A stretch of DNA of 64,000 nt from a virus. The notes under the pieces were generated by a model. That model did not search any database. It was not told where the DNA came from and worked only from the letters and a program-made list of their open reading frames with translations. A program made the position numbers and the translations under genes. How positions within the stretch are numbered: position 1 is the stretch's first letter; every line of letters starts with the position of its first letter. Shown one piece after another: positions 18,029 through 28,276 of the stretch. The stretch is taken from the IMG/VR virus record IMGVR_UViG_3300042453_004661, positions 60,586 through 124,585 of that record; one strand, written 5' to 3'.

Positions 18029-20890
18029 ATGTCAGTTAGAGGCTCAGACGGCAAAAATTTTAGAAGGATTCCAAGGACTTCTGGCGACCGAATTCCTGCG
18101 GTCGGCATCAGAAGGCCTCGAGTTGTTTATACTGCGGTCGGGGGAGAAACCTCTATCGACCTAAATACTCTTACTCCTAGGATTTCTTACCAACCCGGCC
18201 AGGCTCAGCTTGAGCTTAAGTCTTCTTTGGGCTCAATGATTTCTGGCGTAGACTTTTTTGAAAACTCAGGAACCTCAATCGGATTCCCTACCCCGGGCCT
18301 TACTGCTGGCGAGATTATAGAGATTACTCAAACTCTTCAGTATTCTGGAAACCTTGTTGCCCAAGTCCGTCCAGACGAATATTCCGCTATAGCAACTGCT
18401 GGTCAGACTATTATTGATGCAGACTTTTCTTGGCCACTTAATCAAAATCCAGGTAAGCGCCACGGAGCTATTCAGGTATTTATCAACGGGATACTCCAGC
18501 AAAGAGGATCTACTCAAGATTATGTAGAGACCCAGATTGGCACAAGCACCAATACCAATCGTATTACTTTGAATTCTGCTTTGATTGGTGGAGAAAATAT
18601 CTCTATCATTCGTTTGTATCAGGCCATAGATGAGACTGCTGCATCGACTCAGTTCAATAATACAAGACTTACCGATATTCAAGAAACCTTTAGGACTGGA
18701 TTCGAACCATATGTAGACGAGTCAGTCAACATGATCAATGTTCCTTCGACTCAAATCGTGAATCGAGCAAGGATTCCCGATCTCACTCAAGACCTGAAGG
18801 TCAGGCTTGGGATTGAGAGAGTAATGACTCAATTTGCGTATCAGCTTCAAAATGAATTTGGACCAAATGGAGAAACTGTATGGGGCATACAAAATGACTC
18901 CAGAGGGCTTGTAAGATTGGTTGGAAGCGGTTTTGTAAACTATAATGACAGCTATGGACAAAAACCATGGTCAACAACTACAAATGACTATATTGAAATA
19001 ATATTTTATGGAACTGGTCTAAACTTATTGACCAGCCTAGACAATGTCGCAAGAGATTGGCGAGTCTCTGTAGACGGTGGGACAGAAGGATCAAACATTT
19101 ATTTGACCTATTCAAATGTCTTAATAGCTACAAATAACAATGTAAACCAAACCATAAATGTGGCGAATGGGCTTACTCCAGGAATTCATACTGTAAAAAT
19201 TAGACAGAATAATGCTAACGGAATTGGATTGTCAGGATATGAAGTTATCAATGCTTCATCTACATTTTCAAGCAATTTGGTAGTAAACCCAGGCGTTGCA
19301 TATTCTTCTGGTCGAAAGCTTTCTCTACTTTCGCAGTCAACCTCACTTCTTAGCAAGCCAGTATCGTTAACTGGCACAAAAGGCGGTCGAGTTGTTACTT
19401 ATCTTGATGTTGATGGAACAGTAAAGCAAGCCGTAAATGCGACAAATGCCAGTCAATTAACCCTCTCCTCTGCAGATCACACAAACGAAGAGGCCGTAAG
19501 GGTTTATAATTTTAGGGAGTTTGGATCTGGTAGGGCCGATGATTTTTCAATTGGCACAACCGCAACAAATTATTCCTATACATTAGATGATGGAACCACC
19601 ACGCTTGTAGGCTCGAGTACCGGGACTACAGTTTTTCAGGGCGTGGATGGAATTACTTTTGCAAGCTCTGCATCATTTATTACAATCATCTTTGTTGGCA
19701 CTGGGATAGATGTTCATTTTGCCACCGACACCGGAACATCAGGACAAGTCACCGTATTTATCGATGGAATTACTGGTGGAAATATGACTTTAACTGCAGG
19801 CAATGGAATTCGATCTTACAAAATTGCCTCTGGACTTGCTTATGGAACTCATACCGTTAAGATACAAAGAAATACAGCGACGAACTTTACTGTTCCAAGG
19901 TTCACTGTGTATCAGCCGAAAAAGCCGTCTATTCCTACTGGATCGGCTGAGCTTGCTGACTACAATGTAATGGGAAATTATGTTAGCGCAATTCAGAGTG
20001 GGCTAATAGACACCATATCTTCAGGCGTCCTGCACAAACAGTCTACAAGAGAAGCCGCATATGTTGGGACTTGGTCAGCATTTTACGCTTCTCCAAATGT
20101 AATTGGCGCTCAATATACCTCATCTAGCACAATTGGTAACTATGTAGAGTATACATTCTATGGAACTGGGGTAAATATAATTGCCTCTGGCGGGACTACA
20201 ACAATTCAATTAGACGGATCAAACTATACAGGATCGGCAACTGCTGTAGGTACGGGATCTTCCTGGACAGCCGGGACCAGCACATGGGTTGGAGCATCAA
20301 CAAATGGAGCTGGCTTAATTATTTCTGGGCTTAACTTAAAGCTTTGGAGGATTAGGATCACCCTATCTGCAGCTACTGCATTCTTTTTCCATGCAATCCA
20401 TGTCATTACTCCAATACACGCAGTCGCATCGACTATTCCTGCCGAAGTTCAAAATGCACTTCCTGTGGGAAGCTGTTCTCTTTCAGACTCAAGAGCTGTT
20501 TCTCCAATTAAGTCTGAAAAACAAAAAAAGAATTGGGCTCAAGCGGTTGGGGTTACAAGCAGCCCCACAACTACCTCGACCACTGCCGTCCCGTTAAGGG
20601 ATATGAGTTGCACAGTCAGAACAAATGGCGGTGATTTAATAATTAGCTATTCCGTAGTTCTTGGGAATAGCAATACTGTCTCTCCAGCAATAACTATTTG
20701 TTTAAATGGTGTTCAACTCAGCGGAAAATATGCAGGCAACAATGCCATGGGGTCAATTTTAATTTCTGATATTTTACGCATTTCGGTTTCGCCTGGAGTT
20801 CATAAAGTAGATCTATACTGGGCAGCTGGCCCAGGCGCTACTGTTACCGCAAATGGAACAAACAGAACCCTGCTTGTAGAAGAGGTATAA
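18029..20890 (+). CDS. tail fibre protein with repeated galactose-binding-like domains, 953 aa
   Basis: The N-terminal region (about 30-215) holds two copies of a fibre module; the second (IQVFINGILQQRGSTQDYVE, about 148-167) matches the stand-alone 95-aa protein. Three beta-sandwich domains follow, each marked by a YIEIIFYGTGLNLL, FITIIFVGTGIDVHF or YVEYTFYGTGVNII strand and a later L/AxGxHTVKI-type strand (about 305-395, 500-630 and 665-790). This looks like triplicated carbohydrate-binding or discoidin-like domains. Another beta domain closes the protein (about 840-953). It follows its own promoter-like element and has a TAGGAG site. Probable receptor-recognition fibre; no enzymatic motif is seen. 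Confidence 0.6.
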   Translation: MSVRGSDGKNFRRIPRTSGDRIPAVGIRRPRVVYTAVGGETSIDLNTLTPRISYQPGQAQLELKSSLGSMISGVDFFENSGTSIGFPTPGLTAGEIIEITQTLQYSGNLVAQVRPDEYSAIATAGQTIIDADFSWPLNQNPGKRHGAIQVFINGILQQRGSTQDYVETQIGTSTNTNRITLNSALIGGENISIIRLYQAIDETAASTQFNNTRLTDIQETFRTGFEPYVDESVNMINVPSTQIVNRARIPDLTQDLKVRLGIERVMTQFAYQLQNEFGPNGETVWGIQNDSRGLVRLVGSGFVNYNDSYGQKPWSTTTNDYIEIIFYGTGLNLLTSLDNVARDWRVSVDGGTEGSNIYLTYSNVLIATNNNVNQTINVANGLTPGIHTVKIRQNNANGIGLSGYEVINASSTFSSNLVVNPGVAYSSGRKLSLLSQSTSLLSKPVSLTGTKGGRVVTYLDVDGTVKQAVNATNASQLTLSSADHTNEEAVRVYNFREFGSGRADDFSIGTTATNYSYTLDDGTTTLVGSSTGTTVFQGVDGITFASSASFITIIFVGTGIDVHFATDTGTSGQVTVFIDGITGGNMTLTAGNGIRSYKIASGLAYGTHTVKIQRNTATNFTVPRFTVYQPKKPSIPTGSAELADYNVMGNYVSAIQSGLIDTISSGVLHKQSTREAAYVGTWSAFYASPNVIGAQYTSSSTIGNYVEYTFYGTGVNIIASGGTTTIQLDGSNYTGSATAVGTGSSWTAGTSTWVGASTNGAGLIISGLNLKLWRIRITLSAATAFFFHAIHVITPIHAVASTIPAEVQNALPVGSCSLSDSRAVSPIKSEKQKKNWAQAVGVTSSPTTTSTTAVPLRDMSCTVRTNGGDLIISYSVVLGNSNTVSPAITICLNGVQLSGKYAGNNAMGSILISDILRISVSPGVHKVDLYWAAGPGATVTANGTNRTLLVEEV

Positions 20891-20891
20891 A

Positions 20892-21263
20892 ATGGTTTTT
20901 GATATTATTTATCCATGGAAATCTTACAAAATTCATCTTCCATCTCTTCATATGTTGATGAAGTCATCCGTAAAGGGATACATTGGCATGTCTGCAGATG
21001 ATCGTTTGACAATCCATTTGTCAGAAGAGCCGTCTGATCTAATGAAAGATCGAGTTCAGATGATGATGGACGCCCTCAATGAAGAAGAAGAGTCTCAAAA
21101 GATTGAACAAGACAAAAAGCGTGACGAAGCCCTTAAGATGGCCAAGAATGAAATCACAAATATGTTTTGGGATTCAATGATTCCTGCAGAAAGAAAAATA
21201 GTCATGGGCCATAATCTCGAGATTTCTGACTTGGACGATCTCGTAAAAAAATACATCAAATAA
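20892..21263 (+). CDS. small helical protein, candidate fibre-assembly factor, 123 aa
   Basis: Not recognised. The first 45 residues look beta (DIIYPWKSYKIHLPSLHML... GYIGMSADDRLTIHL). The rest is charged and helical (MMDALNEEEESQKIEQDKKRDEALKMAKNEI), ending in EISDLDDLVKKYIK. It sits 1 nt after the 953-aa fibre gene and 16 nt before the collagen-like fibre gene. Small helical genes in this position often encode fibre-assembly chaperones, but that is a positional guess. Confidence 0.45.
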   Translation: MVFDIIYPWKSYKIHLPSLHMLMKSSVKGYIGMSADDRLTIHLSEEPSDLMKDRVQMMMDALNEEEESQKIEQDKKRDEALKMAKNEITNMFWDSMIPAERKIVMGHNLEISDLDDLVKKYIK

Positions 21264-21279
21264 TTTTTAGGAAGAAAAT

Positions 21280-23463
21280 ATGTCTCAAGGACCAAAGAGC
21301 TTATATGATGATCACCTTCAAACTGTCACAGAGATAGTTGAAGACCTAGGTCTTGTTAGCGGAACTGTTGGGCCTCCTGGCCCTGTTGGTCCCGAAGGTC
21401 CCGAGGGCAAGTCTGCATATGAAGTTGCAATCAGCCCTCCAAATAATTTTCAAGGAACCGAAGCGCAATGGCTAGAAAGCCTAAAAGGCGAAAAAGGCGA
21501 TGAAGGCAAGTCTGCTTATCAGATTGCGATCAGTCCCCCTCATAATTTTCAAGGAACCGAAGCGCAATGGCTTGAAAGCCTTGAAGGCAAGTCTGCGTAT
21601 GAAGTTGCAGAGTCTATTGGAGCGCCAAATACAGGCACTGAAGCTGAATGGATTGCAAGCTTAAAAGGCGAAAAAGGCGACAAAGGCGACAAGGGAGACC
21701 AGGGCGAAATCGGACCTATCGGACCCCAGGGTCCCGAAGGCGGTCCTCCCGGTCCAGAAGGCCCTGCGGGCCCTGCTGGAGAAGATGGTCTTTCTGCATA
21801 TGACATTGCCTTTGCTCTTGATTCATCAATTGGAGGCGAATCTCAATGGATTGCCAGCTTAAAAGGCGAAAAGGGGGACAAGGGCGACCAAGGCTTTATG
21901 GGGCCCGCTGGCCCGGATGGGCTCTCTGCATATCAAATTGCACAACAACCTCCTCATAATTTTGTAGGAAGTGAAGCAGACTGGTTGGAAAGCCTTAAAG
22001 GAGAAGCGGGGTCGGATGGACTTTCTGCATATCAAGTCGCATTGGACAATGGGTTTGAAGGAGATTCAGTCCAGTGGCTTGAAAGCTTAAAAGGGCCAAA
22101 AGGCGACCAGGGTGAAAAAGGCGACAAAGGCGACCAGGGCTTTGCGGGGCCTGCTGGGGCAGAAGGACCTTCTGCATATGACATTGCCTTTGCTCTTGAT
22201 TCATCAATTGGAGGCGAAGCCCAGTGGCTAGAAAGTTTAAAAGGACCAAAAGGCGATGAAGGCGATATAGGCCCTGCCGGGCCAAAAGGCGACCAGGGCG
22301 ATCCAGGACCAGTGGGGCCAGTAGGTCCAGCCGGGCCAGCAGGGCCAGCAGGAGAAAAAGGCGATCAGGGCGATCCTGGACTTTCTGCATATCAAGTTGC
22401 AGTAGCAAATGGCGATCCAAATACAGAAACCGTATCGCAATGGCTTGAAAGCTTAAAGGGTGAGCAGGGTGAAAAAGGCGACAAGGGCGATCCAGGAATT
22501 CAGGGATTGCCCGGAAGCGTCGGCCCTGCCGGACCAGCAGGAGAAAAAGGCGATCCAGGCGATGACGGGCTTTCTGCATATGAGATTGCAATCAGCCCCC
22601 CAAATAATTTTCAAGGGACTGAGGCCGAATGGCTTGCAAGTCTTAAAGGCGAAAAAGGTGATAAGGGTGACGATGGAGATGTAGGCCCAGCGGGTCCAGT
22701 CGGGCCACAGGGTTTGCCTGGAAATGTTGGACCAGCAGGGCCAGCAGGAGAAAAAGGCGATCAGGGAGACCCGGGACTTTCTGCATATCAGATTGCGCAA
22801 CAGTTTCCTTATAATTTTTCGGGAACCGAGGCAGAATGGCTTGCAAGCCTAAAAGGCGAGCAAGGCGATGTGGGGCCAGCCGGACCAGCGGGGCCAGCCG
22901 GAGAAGTTGGGCCAGCGGGACCAGCGGGAGAAAAAGGCGACCAGGGCGATCCAGGTCAGCCATTTACAATAGCAAAAATATATGCATCCCTAGGCGATCT
23001 TCAGGCTGATACTTTTCCTTCAGGAATATTGCCGGGTCAGTTTGCAATCGTATCTTCAAATGTAAACGATCCCGACAATGCCAAGCTTTATAGATGGGAT
23101 GGGATTCAATATACATTTATTGTAGACATGAGCGGAGCCCCCGGGTCTGGCGGAGGATCTGGCTCTTCCATGTCCGTAAATGGATTGATTGAAGATCCAA
23201 AAGTAAAAAGCTATGTGTTGATTCAGTCTGCTCCATCTTCTGGAACAATAACCTCGTTAAAAGCTCAGACATCAAGCGGTAGCTGTACTGTCCAAATTTA
23301 CAAAAACAGTGTGGCGCAATCTGGATCTACACTTGTTGTTGATAACCTAGTAGAGGCGTCTTTGGTATTGTCTATTGCTGTAGCAGAAGATGACAATATT
23401 GCCTTAGTCGTAACGGCTACTACATTTGCTGAAGACTTGTCTTTTAGCTTAAAAATCATATGA
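21280..23463 (+). CDS. collagen-like tail fibre with ten SAY...WLESLKG modules, 727 aa
   Basis: Long Gly-X-Y tracts ([34 protein letters not shown]) alternate with ten copies of an approximately 25-residue spacer of the form G[KLP]SAY[EDQ][IV]A...QWLESLKG. This architecture is known from phage collagen-like fibres, where the tracts form rigid triple helices. The first 30 residues are a non-collagenous attachment segment ([18 protein letters not shown]). After the last tract (about residue 560) come a [15 protein letters not shown] domain and a small C-terminal beta domain, likely the trimerising tip. The gene ends in a 4-nt ATGA overlap with the LamG-type fibre gene. Confidence 0.8.
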   Translation: MSQGPKSLYDDHLQTVTEIVEDLGLVSGTVGPPGPVGPEGPEGKSAYEVAISPPNNFQGTEAQWLESLKGEKGDEGKSAYQIAISPPHNFQGTEAQWLESLEGKSAYEVAESIGAPNTGTEAEWIASLKGEKGDKGDKGDQGEIGPIGPQGPEGGPPGPEGPAGPAGEDGLSAYDIAFALDSSIGGESQWIASLKGEKGDKGDQGFMGPAGPDGLSAYQIAQQPPHNFVGSEADWLESLKGEAGSDGLSAYQVALDNGFEGDSVQWLESLKGPKGDQGEKGDKGDQGFAGPAGAEGPSAYDIAFALDSSIGGEAQWLESLKGPKGDEGDIGPAGPKGDQGDPGPVGPVGPAGPAGPAGEKGDQGDPGLSAYQVAVANGDPNTETVSQWLESLKGEQGEKGDKGDPGIQGLPGSVGPAGPAGEKGDPGDDGLSAYEIAISPPNNFQGTEAEWLASLKGEKGDKGDDGDVGPAGPVGPQGLPGNVGPAGPAGEKGDQGDPGLSAYQIAQQFPYNFSGTEAEWLASLKGEQGDVGPAGPAGPAGEVGPAGPAGEKGDQGDPGQPFTIAKIYASLGDLQADTFPSGILPGQFAIVSSNVNDPDNAKLYRWDGIQYTFIVDMSGAPGSGGGSGSSMSVNGLIEDPKVKSYVLIQSAPSSGTITSLKAQTSSGSCTVQIYKNSVAQSGSTLVVDNLVEASLVLSIAVAEDDNIALVVTATTFAEDLSFSLKII

Positions 23464-25568
23464 AGTACATATACATTCCAAAAGTATACAATTCTTTAAG
23501 GATTTCTAATCGAGTAAATAATCAGCCCTCGGGAGCCGGGGCAAACCTCAATAAGACACTTGCAAGGGGAATTAGAATTTCTCCGACCATAGGGCTTGGA
23601 AATAATAATCAAATAAGTTTTAGTTTTTGCATAAGACCAGCCTTTTTTTCAGAACTTCTTAGGCTATATTCGGTTGCTACTGGGGCTATGGCGCAAAATC
23701 TATCACTGAGTGATGGGTCGATTGCGACAACCGGGATCGGCTTTTCTGCAATTTCATCAAGAAGCGATGGCTCTACTTTATCTCAAATAAATATAAATAA
23801 CTCACTTGCCGATACAGAAAAATGGATAACAGTATTGTTGACAATTGATGCCGTTCCAGCGACAAAGACAATGAGTCTATACATAAACGGCTATCTATTT
23901 AGAACAGTCACTACTACAACAAGCTTTAACTATACATCTAGTTTTTTAGAGTCTTATTTTTTAACAAGCTTTATAGGGACAATAAGAAGTTTTCAAATTT
24001 GGAATTCTTTTTTTAACTCAACCGAAGCTTTAAGCCTTCATAATTCTGCGCTTGCAAGACAAGAATCTTCATTCCCCACCATTTTTTCTTCAAAAAATCT
24101 AAGACAAGGATTCATTTTTGAAAGCAACAAAATTACTAAGGGTACAAATTCAATTGATATTTCATTAAATGATTGGACAACTCCAGCGTCAGATCCACCC
24201 GCACTTTCGATTACGGCAACAACAACATCCGGAAATACAACAATTAGTGGAATAACAAGCACAACAGCTATTAAAGTCGGAATGGTTGTGTTTGGGTCTG
24301 GAATACAGTCAGCAACTAGAGTAACATCAGTTGCAGCGAATTCAATAGTTGTATCAAAAGCTCCAACAGCATCCGCAACTGTAAGCTTGAATTTTTATCC
24401 AAGAAATATTTGGAAACTTGGATCTTTCTATTCATCTATTACTGGAGGAAATACTCTTTACATATCATGTGATGATGGCTCAACTGCTGGATATGTGGAT
24501 GGCACTACGGCATCGTATGTGTATAAAGACATTGCCGTAACATCTAGCGCATCGATTCTTTCTCTAAAATGTTTTTTACCAAGAGAAAGCTCATCGGCTG
24601 ATTTTTTTAAGATTTTGATTTCAAATACTAGCTTTGCGCCAGTTAATGATACTGAATACAATGCCTCTTTGCCTAATGGTGGATCTTATGGAAATGCTAA
24701 CATATTAAAACAAAGCATGAATTTTGTTTATGATGGATATGGGGGTCATGGAAGGCCAAACGATGAAAAAACAATAAATTACGACCTAAGCGATTATGAA
24801 GGGCAAACGGTAAGAGTGATTTTGTGTTTTCGTGCAGACACTTCAATTAACTCTATAGATGGCACAGCGGGCCCGGTTGCTGTATTGTCTGCAAAAATGA
24901 TCGAAAAATCCACAATCGAAGGAATTATTTCTAGAGATTCTTTGGGTCAGCTTATTCCAAACGGAGATTTTGAGCAAGGCACTACTAATTGGAATTTTGC
25001 AAATCAGACAAATGCTTGGGTTATTGGTCCTGCTGATAAGCTTTATAGAAATAGAGCTTTATACATATCTTCAGACAACGGCATTTCTTCTGCCTATAAC
25101 GCAAGCTCTGTATCTATTTCTCATGCATGGACAAACATTACCCTTTCGGACTCTAATCCAAGAATAAAATTTGCCGTTAAAGCGGGAGGGGAAGGGTCTC
25201 CTGGAGCTTTTGATTATTTAAAAATTCGTGTTGTAAGCGATCCTAATAATTCATTCAGCGCTTCCAGCCTAGCGAGTCCGGTAGCAGGAACTCTTGCTAT
25301 ATCCGGGACCTCAATACACGATCAGAATATAAACCTAACAAGTGGCTGGACACTATATGAAATAAATCTTACCGGACTTTTTTTACAAACTTTTGGTGTT
25401 CGACTTGTTTTTACTTGGGTAAATGACTCAGGTGCAGCAACTCAGCCGGGGGCCGTAATCGATGGCGTGTCTGTGTCAAATAACTCAAATGTATCTATGG
25501 GTCCATATGAGCCAATAACTTTACCAATGATATTTAATTTTATGGAGTTTACGGATGATGCTCCTTAA
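23460..25568 (+). CDS. LamG/ConA-like fibre protein, 702 aa
   Basis: Residues about 35-200 read as a concanavalin A/LamG-type sandwich (QISFSFCIRPAFF, TEKWITVLLTIDAVP, MSLYINGYLFRTV, FIGTIRSFQIWN followed by ALSLHNSA), a fold that binds glycans. Later segments are further beta-sandwiches: one about 290-480 (YEGQTVRVILCFRAD), and a CBM-like one opening with LIPNGDFEQGTTNWNF near residue 500. It overlaps the collagen-like gene by 4 nt, so the two are probably translated together and may form one fibre (shaft and binding tip). No catalytic residues are visible. It is more AT-rich at third positions than the neighbouring fibre genes. Confidence 0.55.
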   Translation: MKYIYIPKVYNSLRISNRVNNQPSGAGANLNKTLARGIRISPTIGLGNNNQISFSFCIRPAFFSELLRLYSVATGAMAQNLSLSDGSIATTGIGFSAISSRSDGSTLSQININNSLADTEKWITVLLTIDAVPATKTMSLYINGYLFRTVTTTTSFNYTSSFLESYFLTSFIGTIRSFQIWNSFFNSTEALSLHNSALARQESSFPTIFSSKNLRQGFIFESNKITKGTNSIDISLNDWTTPASDPPALSITATTTSGNTTISGITSTTAIKVGMVVFGSGIQSATRVTSVAANSIVVSKAPTASATVSLNFYPRNIWKLGSFYSSITGGNTLYISCDDGSTAGYVDGTTASYVYKDIAVTSSASILSLKCFLPRESSSADFFKILISNTSFAPVNDTEYNASLPNGGSYGNANILKQSMNFVYDGYGGHGRPNDEKTINYDLSDYEGQTVRVILCFRADTSINSIDGTAGPVAVLSAKMIEKSTIEGIISRDSLGQLIPNGDFEQGTTNWNFANQTNAWVIGPADKLYRNRALYISSDNGISSAYNASSVSISHAWTNITLSDSNPRIKFAVKAGGEGSPGAFDYLKIRVVSDPNNSFSASSLASPVAGTLAISGTSIHDQNINLTSGWTLYEINLTGLFLQTFGVRLVFTWVNDSGAATQPGAVIDGVSVSNNSNVSMGPYEPITLPMIFNFMEFTDDAP

Positions 25569-25583
25569 TCTATCGAGGCTAAA

Positions 25584-26441
25584 ATGCCAAGCATAAAAGG
25601 GCCGGATAGCCCTATCAATTTAATCACAATAGTCTCTGCCAATACAGTTCAGGTTCCTGCATCTGTATCTAGTCCATTGGTCATGACTATTGCTGGCCAG
25701 CAATATAGGATTGTGTCCAACTTACTGCTAGACACTACTAAGGTAGGAGCTGGCGGTCTTGATGTCGGACCAGTATCCGCAAGCGCCTATTCCATACACC
25801 TGGTAGTTCACGAAAGAACACTTGCTCTTGTCGCTTCTTTATCTTCTTCAGCCCCTTCTGGATTTACTGCTTTTAGGTTAATAGGCCGAATGATTGTCAT
25901 GAATGTTAATGGCACATTTAGGGTCGTATTAGCAAATACTTCACTAAACATATCTCTTTCTGACTTAAATCCAATAGGCATGGTCGTGTCGAGCATGCTG
26001 ACCGAGGATCAATTTCAAAGACTAAATGGATCTGGATGGATTTTAATGGATGGCAGAAGCGTGACCGGATCTACCTATGCTAATATTACAGGTAGCAATA
26101 ATATTCCTGACGCTAGAGGTCTTGTTCTTCGCGGAAAGAATAACGGAAGAGGAGATGGCGCTCAGAATCCAGATGGAGACTTTGATTTGGGATTGTATCA
26201 AGGAGATACATATGCAAGCCACAAGCATGCAATTACACTATCTCATGAAGCAAACGGAGGCAAAGACGGCTCCGGATGGCCTGCCGTAGACTTTAGCGGT
26301 CCTATAGTTTTTCACAATGAATTTCAAGCTAGTGGAGCAGAATCGTTCAATAATGGAGTAGGAAACCCCTTGCATAATAGCGGTGGAAACGAAACCCGCA
26401 TGAGAAACATAACAGTAAATCATTTCATAAGGATCAACTAA
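25584..26441 (+). CDS. tail-collar-domain fibre protein, 285 aa
   Basis: Same two-part build as the 262-aa protein. The MPSIKGPDS head module (to about residue 115, ending APSGFTAFRLIGRMIV) is joined to a collar domain (SGWILMDGRSVTGSTYA, IPDARGLVLRGKNNGRGDG, QNPDGDFDLGLYQGDTYASHKHA, NETRMRNITVNHFIRIN). HKHA is the collar metal-ligand motif. The segment between HKHA and NETRM is unique to this copy (AVDFSGPIVFHNEFQASG) and likely forms the variable tip. A GAGG site precedes the ATG. Confidence 0.7.
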   Translation: MPSIKGPDSPINLITIVSANTVQVPASVSSPLVMTIAGQQYRIVSNLLLDTTKVGAGGLDVGPVSASAYSIHLVVHERTLALVASLSSSAPSGFTAFRLIGRMIVMNVNGTFRVVLANTSLNISLSDLNPIGMVVSSMLTEDQFQRLNGSGWILMDGRSVTGSTYANITGSNNIPDARGLVLRGKNNGRGDGAQNPDGDFDLGLYQGDTYASHKHAITLSHEANGGKDGSGWPAVDFSGPIVFHNEFQASGAESFNNGVGNPLHNSGGNETRMRNITVNHFIRIN

Positions 26442-26442
26442 T

Positions 26443-27765
26443 ATGCCAAGCATAAGAGGAACAGATACTCAAGTTACTTTAATTAGCATAACATCTTCTA
26501 CTGCAATTCAGATTTCTGCATCTGTATCTAGTCCATTCTTGGCCACAATTGGTGGACAGCAATACAGGAGGACAACCCCTCTTACTTTAGACATCAGCGT
26601 TTCTGGGGCAGGAGGAATAGATACAGGAGCTGTTGGAGCAAATACTTATTTTATTTTCTTGACCGTAAACCTAGGAGGGCTCGCTCTTGTTGCTTCCTTA
26701 TCGTCTTCCGCCCCTACAGGATTTTCTGCATCAAGACTTATAGGGCGAATGGTTGTCGGATACAACGCAAATGTATTGAATGTTTTGCTTGCTAGCCCAG
26801 AAGATATTTATCAAGTTAATCTCAATGAAAAAGCTCCCAATATACTCGTAAATGGAGATATGGCAATTGCTCAAAGAGGAGTAGGGCCAACTGCCATAAC
26901 TAGCTCCGTGAGATTTGTCGTTGATCGCTGGAATACATTCAGGACAACGGACGCTACTGGACTTACGGCAAGTAGACAATTAAGTGGCATCGCTTCTCTA
27001 CCGTACTGCTATCGCCTACAAAGAAATAGCGGAGACACAAGCACACAAAAGCTTATTACTCTTCAAAATGTTATTACAGAAAATGCTCTTAAATATTCTG
27101 GTAAAGTCGTAACCCTAAGCTTTTACGCTAGGCGTGGCCCAACGGCTTCATCTAGCTCTCTGGCTGTTATTTTTGCTTCTGGAACAGGAACTAATCAATC
27201 TCTTAGAACTGGATATACCGGACAAGTAACGGTTATGAGTACATCTGTTACATTGACCACTAGCTGGCAAAGATTTTCTTTTGCATTGCTTATTCCCTCT
27301 AGCTCAACACAATTTGCCCCAAGCTTTGAATATACTCCAACAGGAACTGCTGGGGCGAATGATTATTTTGAACTTACTGGAGTCATGTTAAATGAGGGTG
27401 GCATCCAAGACTATCGTGGAGTAGGCCCCAATCTTGCTGATGATTTTATAGCGTGTCAGCAATATTATGAACTAATTCAAGGATTCGTTGGATACTGCGA
27501 AGGAACTGCAACCGCCTCTATTACAGGAAATTTTGCGGTCCAAAAATGGACAGTCCCAACAATACTTACCATTGGAAGCGTGGGAATGAGGGCCCCATCA
27601 GGAGGCCAAGACTTTACTTCTGCCTCGCCCACCATAGCTAACCAGACTGCGACTGTAAAAGGATTTTGGACTCAGGTAACTGGTTTTGCAAGTTTGCCTA
27701 ATACTCTTCCAATAACAGACAGGGTCTTTAACTCAAATATACGGGCTGAAGCCGAAATTTATTAA
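26443..27765 (+). CDS. fibre protein: collar-family head fused to a carbohydrate-binding domain, 440 aa
   Basis: The first roughly 115 residues (MPSIRGTDT... SAPTGFSASRLIGRMVV) are the head module of the collar proteins, but no collar follows. Instead residues about 135-345 form the beta-sandwich common at phage fibre ends. It opens with APNILVNGDMAIAQRGVG and FVVDRWNTF, with a VVTLSFYARRG strand and SWQRFSFALLIPS, then ELTGVMLNEGG. The tail (DFIACQQYYELIQGF...) matches the usual C-terminus of such domains. It shows that the head is a common docking unit to which different tips are attached. It begins 2 nt after the previous gene. Confidence 0.65.
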   Translation: MPSIRGTDTQVTLISITSSTAIQISASVSSPFLATIGGQQYRRTTPLTLDISVSGAGGIDTGAVGANTYFIFLTVNLGGLALVASLSSSAPTGFSASRLIGRMVVGYNANVLNVLLASPEDIYQVNLNEKAPNILVNGDMAIAQRGVGPTAITSSVRFVVDRWNTFRTTDATGLTASRQLSGIASLPYCYRLQRNSGDTSTQKLITLQNVITENALKYSGKVVTLSFYARRGPTASSSSLAVIFASGTGTNQSLRTGYTGQVTVMSTSVTLTTSWQRFSFALLIPSSSTQFAPSFEYTPTGTAGANDYFELTGVMLNEGGIQDYRGVGPNLADDFIACQQYYELIQGFVGYCEGTATASITGNFAVQKWTVPTILTIGSVGMRAPSGGQDFTSASPTIANQTATVKGFWTQVTGFASLPNTLPITDRVFNSNIRAEAEIY

Positions 27766-27774
27766 GGAGAACCT

Positions 27775-28275
27775 ATGCCAGCCACACCAAAATTAAATAT
27801 TACTAGATCCCTAACTCAAGGCGATTTAAATCCTATTGGCATGGTTGTATCAAGCATGCTAACTGAAGCTCAATTTCAAAACCTAAATGGCACTGGATGG
27901 GTATTGATGGATGGAAGATCTGTGGCTGGGTCTGCCTATGCATCGGTGACAGGCAATGCCTCAATTCCTGATGCTAGAGGCATGGTATTGCGTGGTAAAA
28001 ACAACTCGAGAGCTGACGGAAATCAAAACCCAGCAGGAGATAGGGCGCTAGGCGAATTCGAAGGCGATCAAATGCAGGGGCATCATCATTCATATTTTGG
28101 TGCAAATAATACGGGCACTGGCTCTAATTCTTTTACAATTCAAAATAATATATTTGGGCCATTCACTGGAGCAGTATCTTCTCCAACAAATGATGGCACT
28201 AACGGACCCCCTCGCACCGGAAATGAAACTCGAATGAAAAATATAACACTCAACCATTTCATAAGGATCAACTAA
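27775..28275 (+). CDS. short tail-collar protein, 166 aa
   Basis: A collar domain with only about 17 residues in front of it (MPATPKLNITRSLTQGD). All collar landmarks are present: GTGWVLMDGRSVAGSAYA, IPDARGMVLRGKNNSRADG, QNPAGDRALGEFEGDQMQGHHHS and NETRMKNITLNHFIRIN. The head module of the longer relatives is absent. It may therefore be an exchangeable tip, or bind through the short N-terminus shared with the next gene. The AAGGAG site is strong. Confidence 0.65.
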   Translation: MPATPKLNITRSLTQGDLNPIGMVVSSMLTEAQFQNLNGTGWVLMDGRSVAGSAYASVTGNASIPDARGMVLRGKNNSRADGNQNPAGDRALGEFEGDQMQGHHHSYFGANNTGTGSNSFTIQNNIFGPFTGAVSSPTNDGTNGPPRTGNETRMKNITLNHFIRIN

Positions 28276-28276
28276 T

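Noticed and set aside
21995-22591. 198-codon minus-strand frame inside the collagen-like gene
   Set aside because: It is the reverse of Gly-X-Y repeats (Leu/Arg/Pro-rich) and has no ribosome site or neighbours on that strand.
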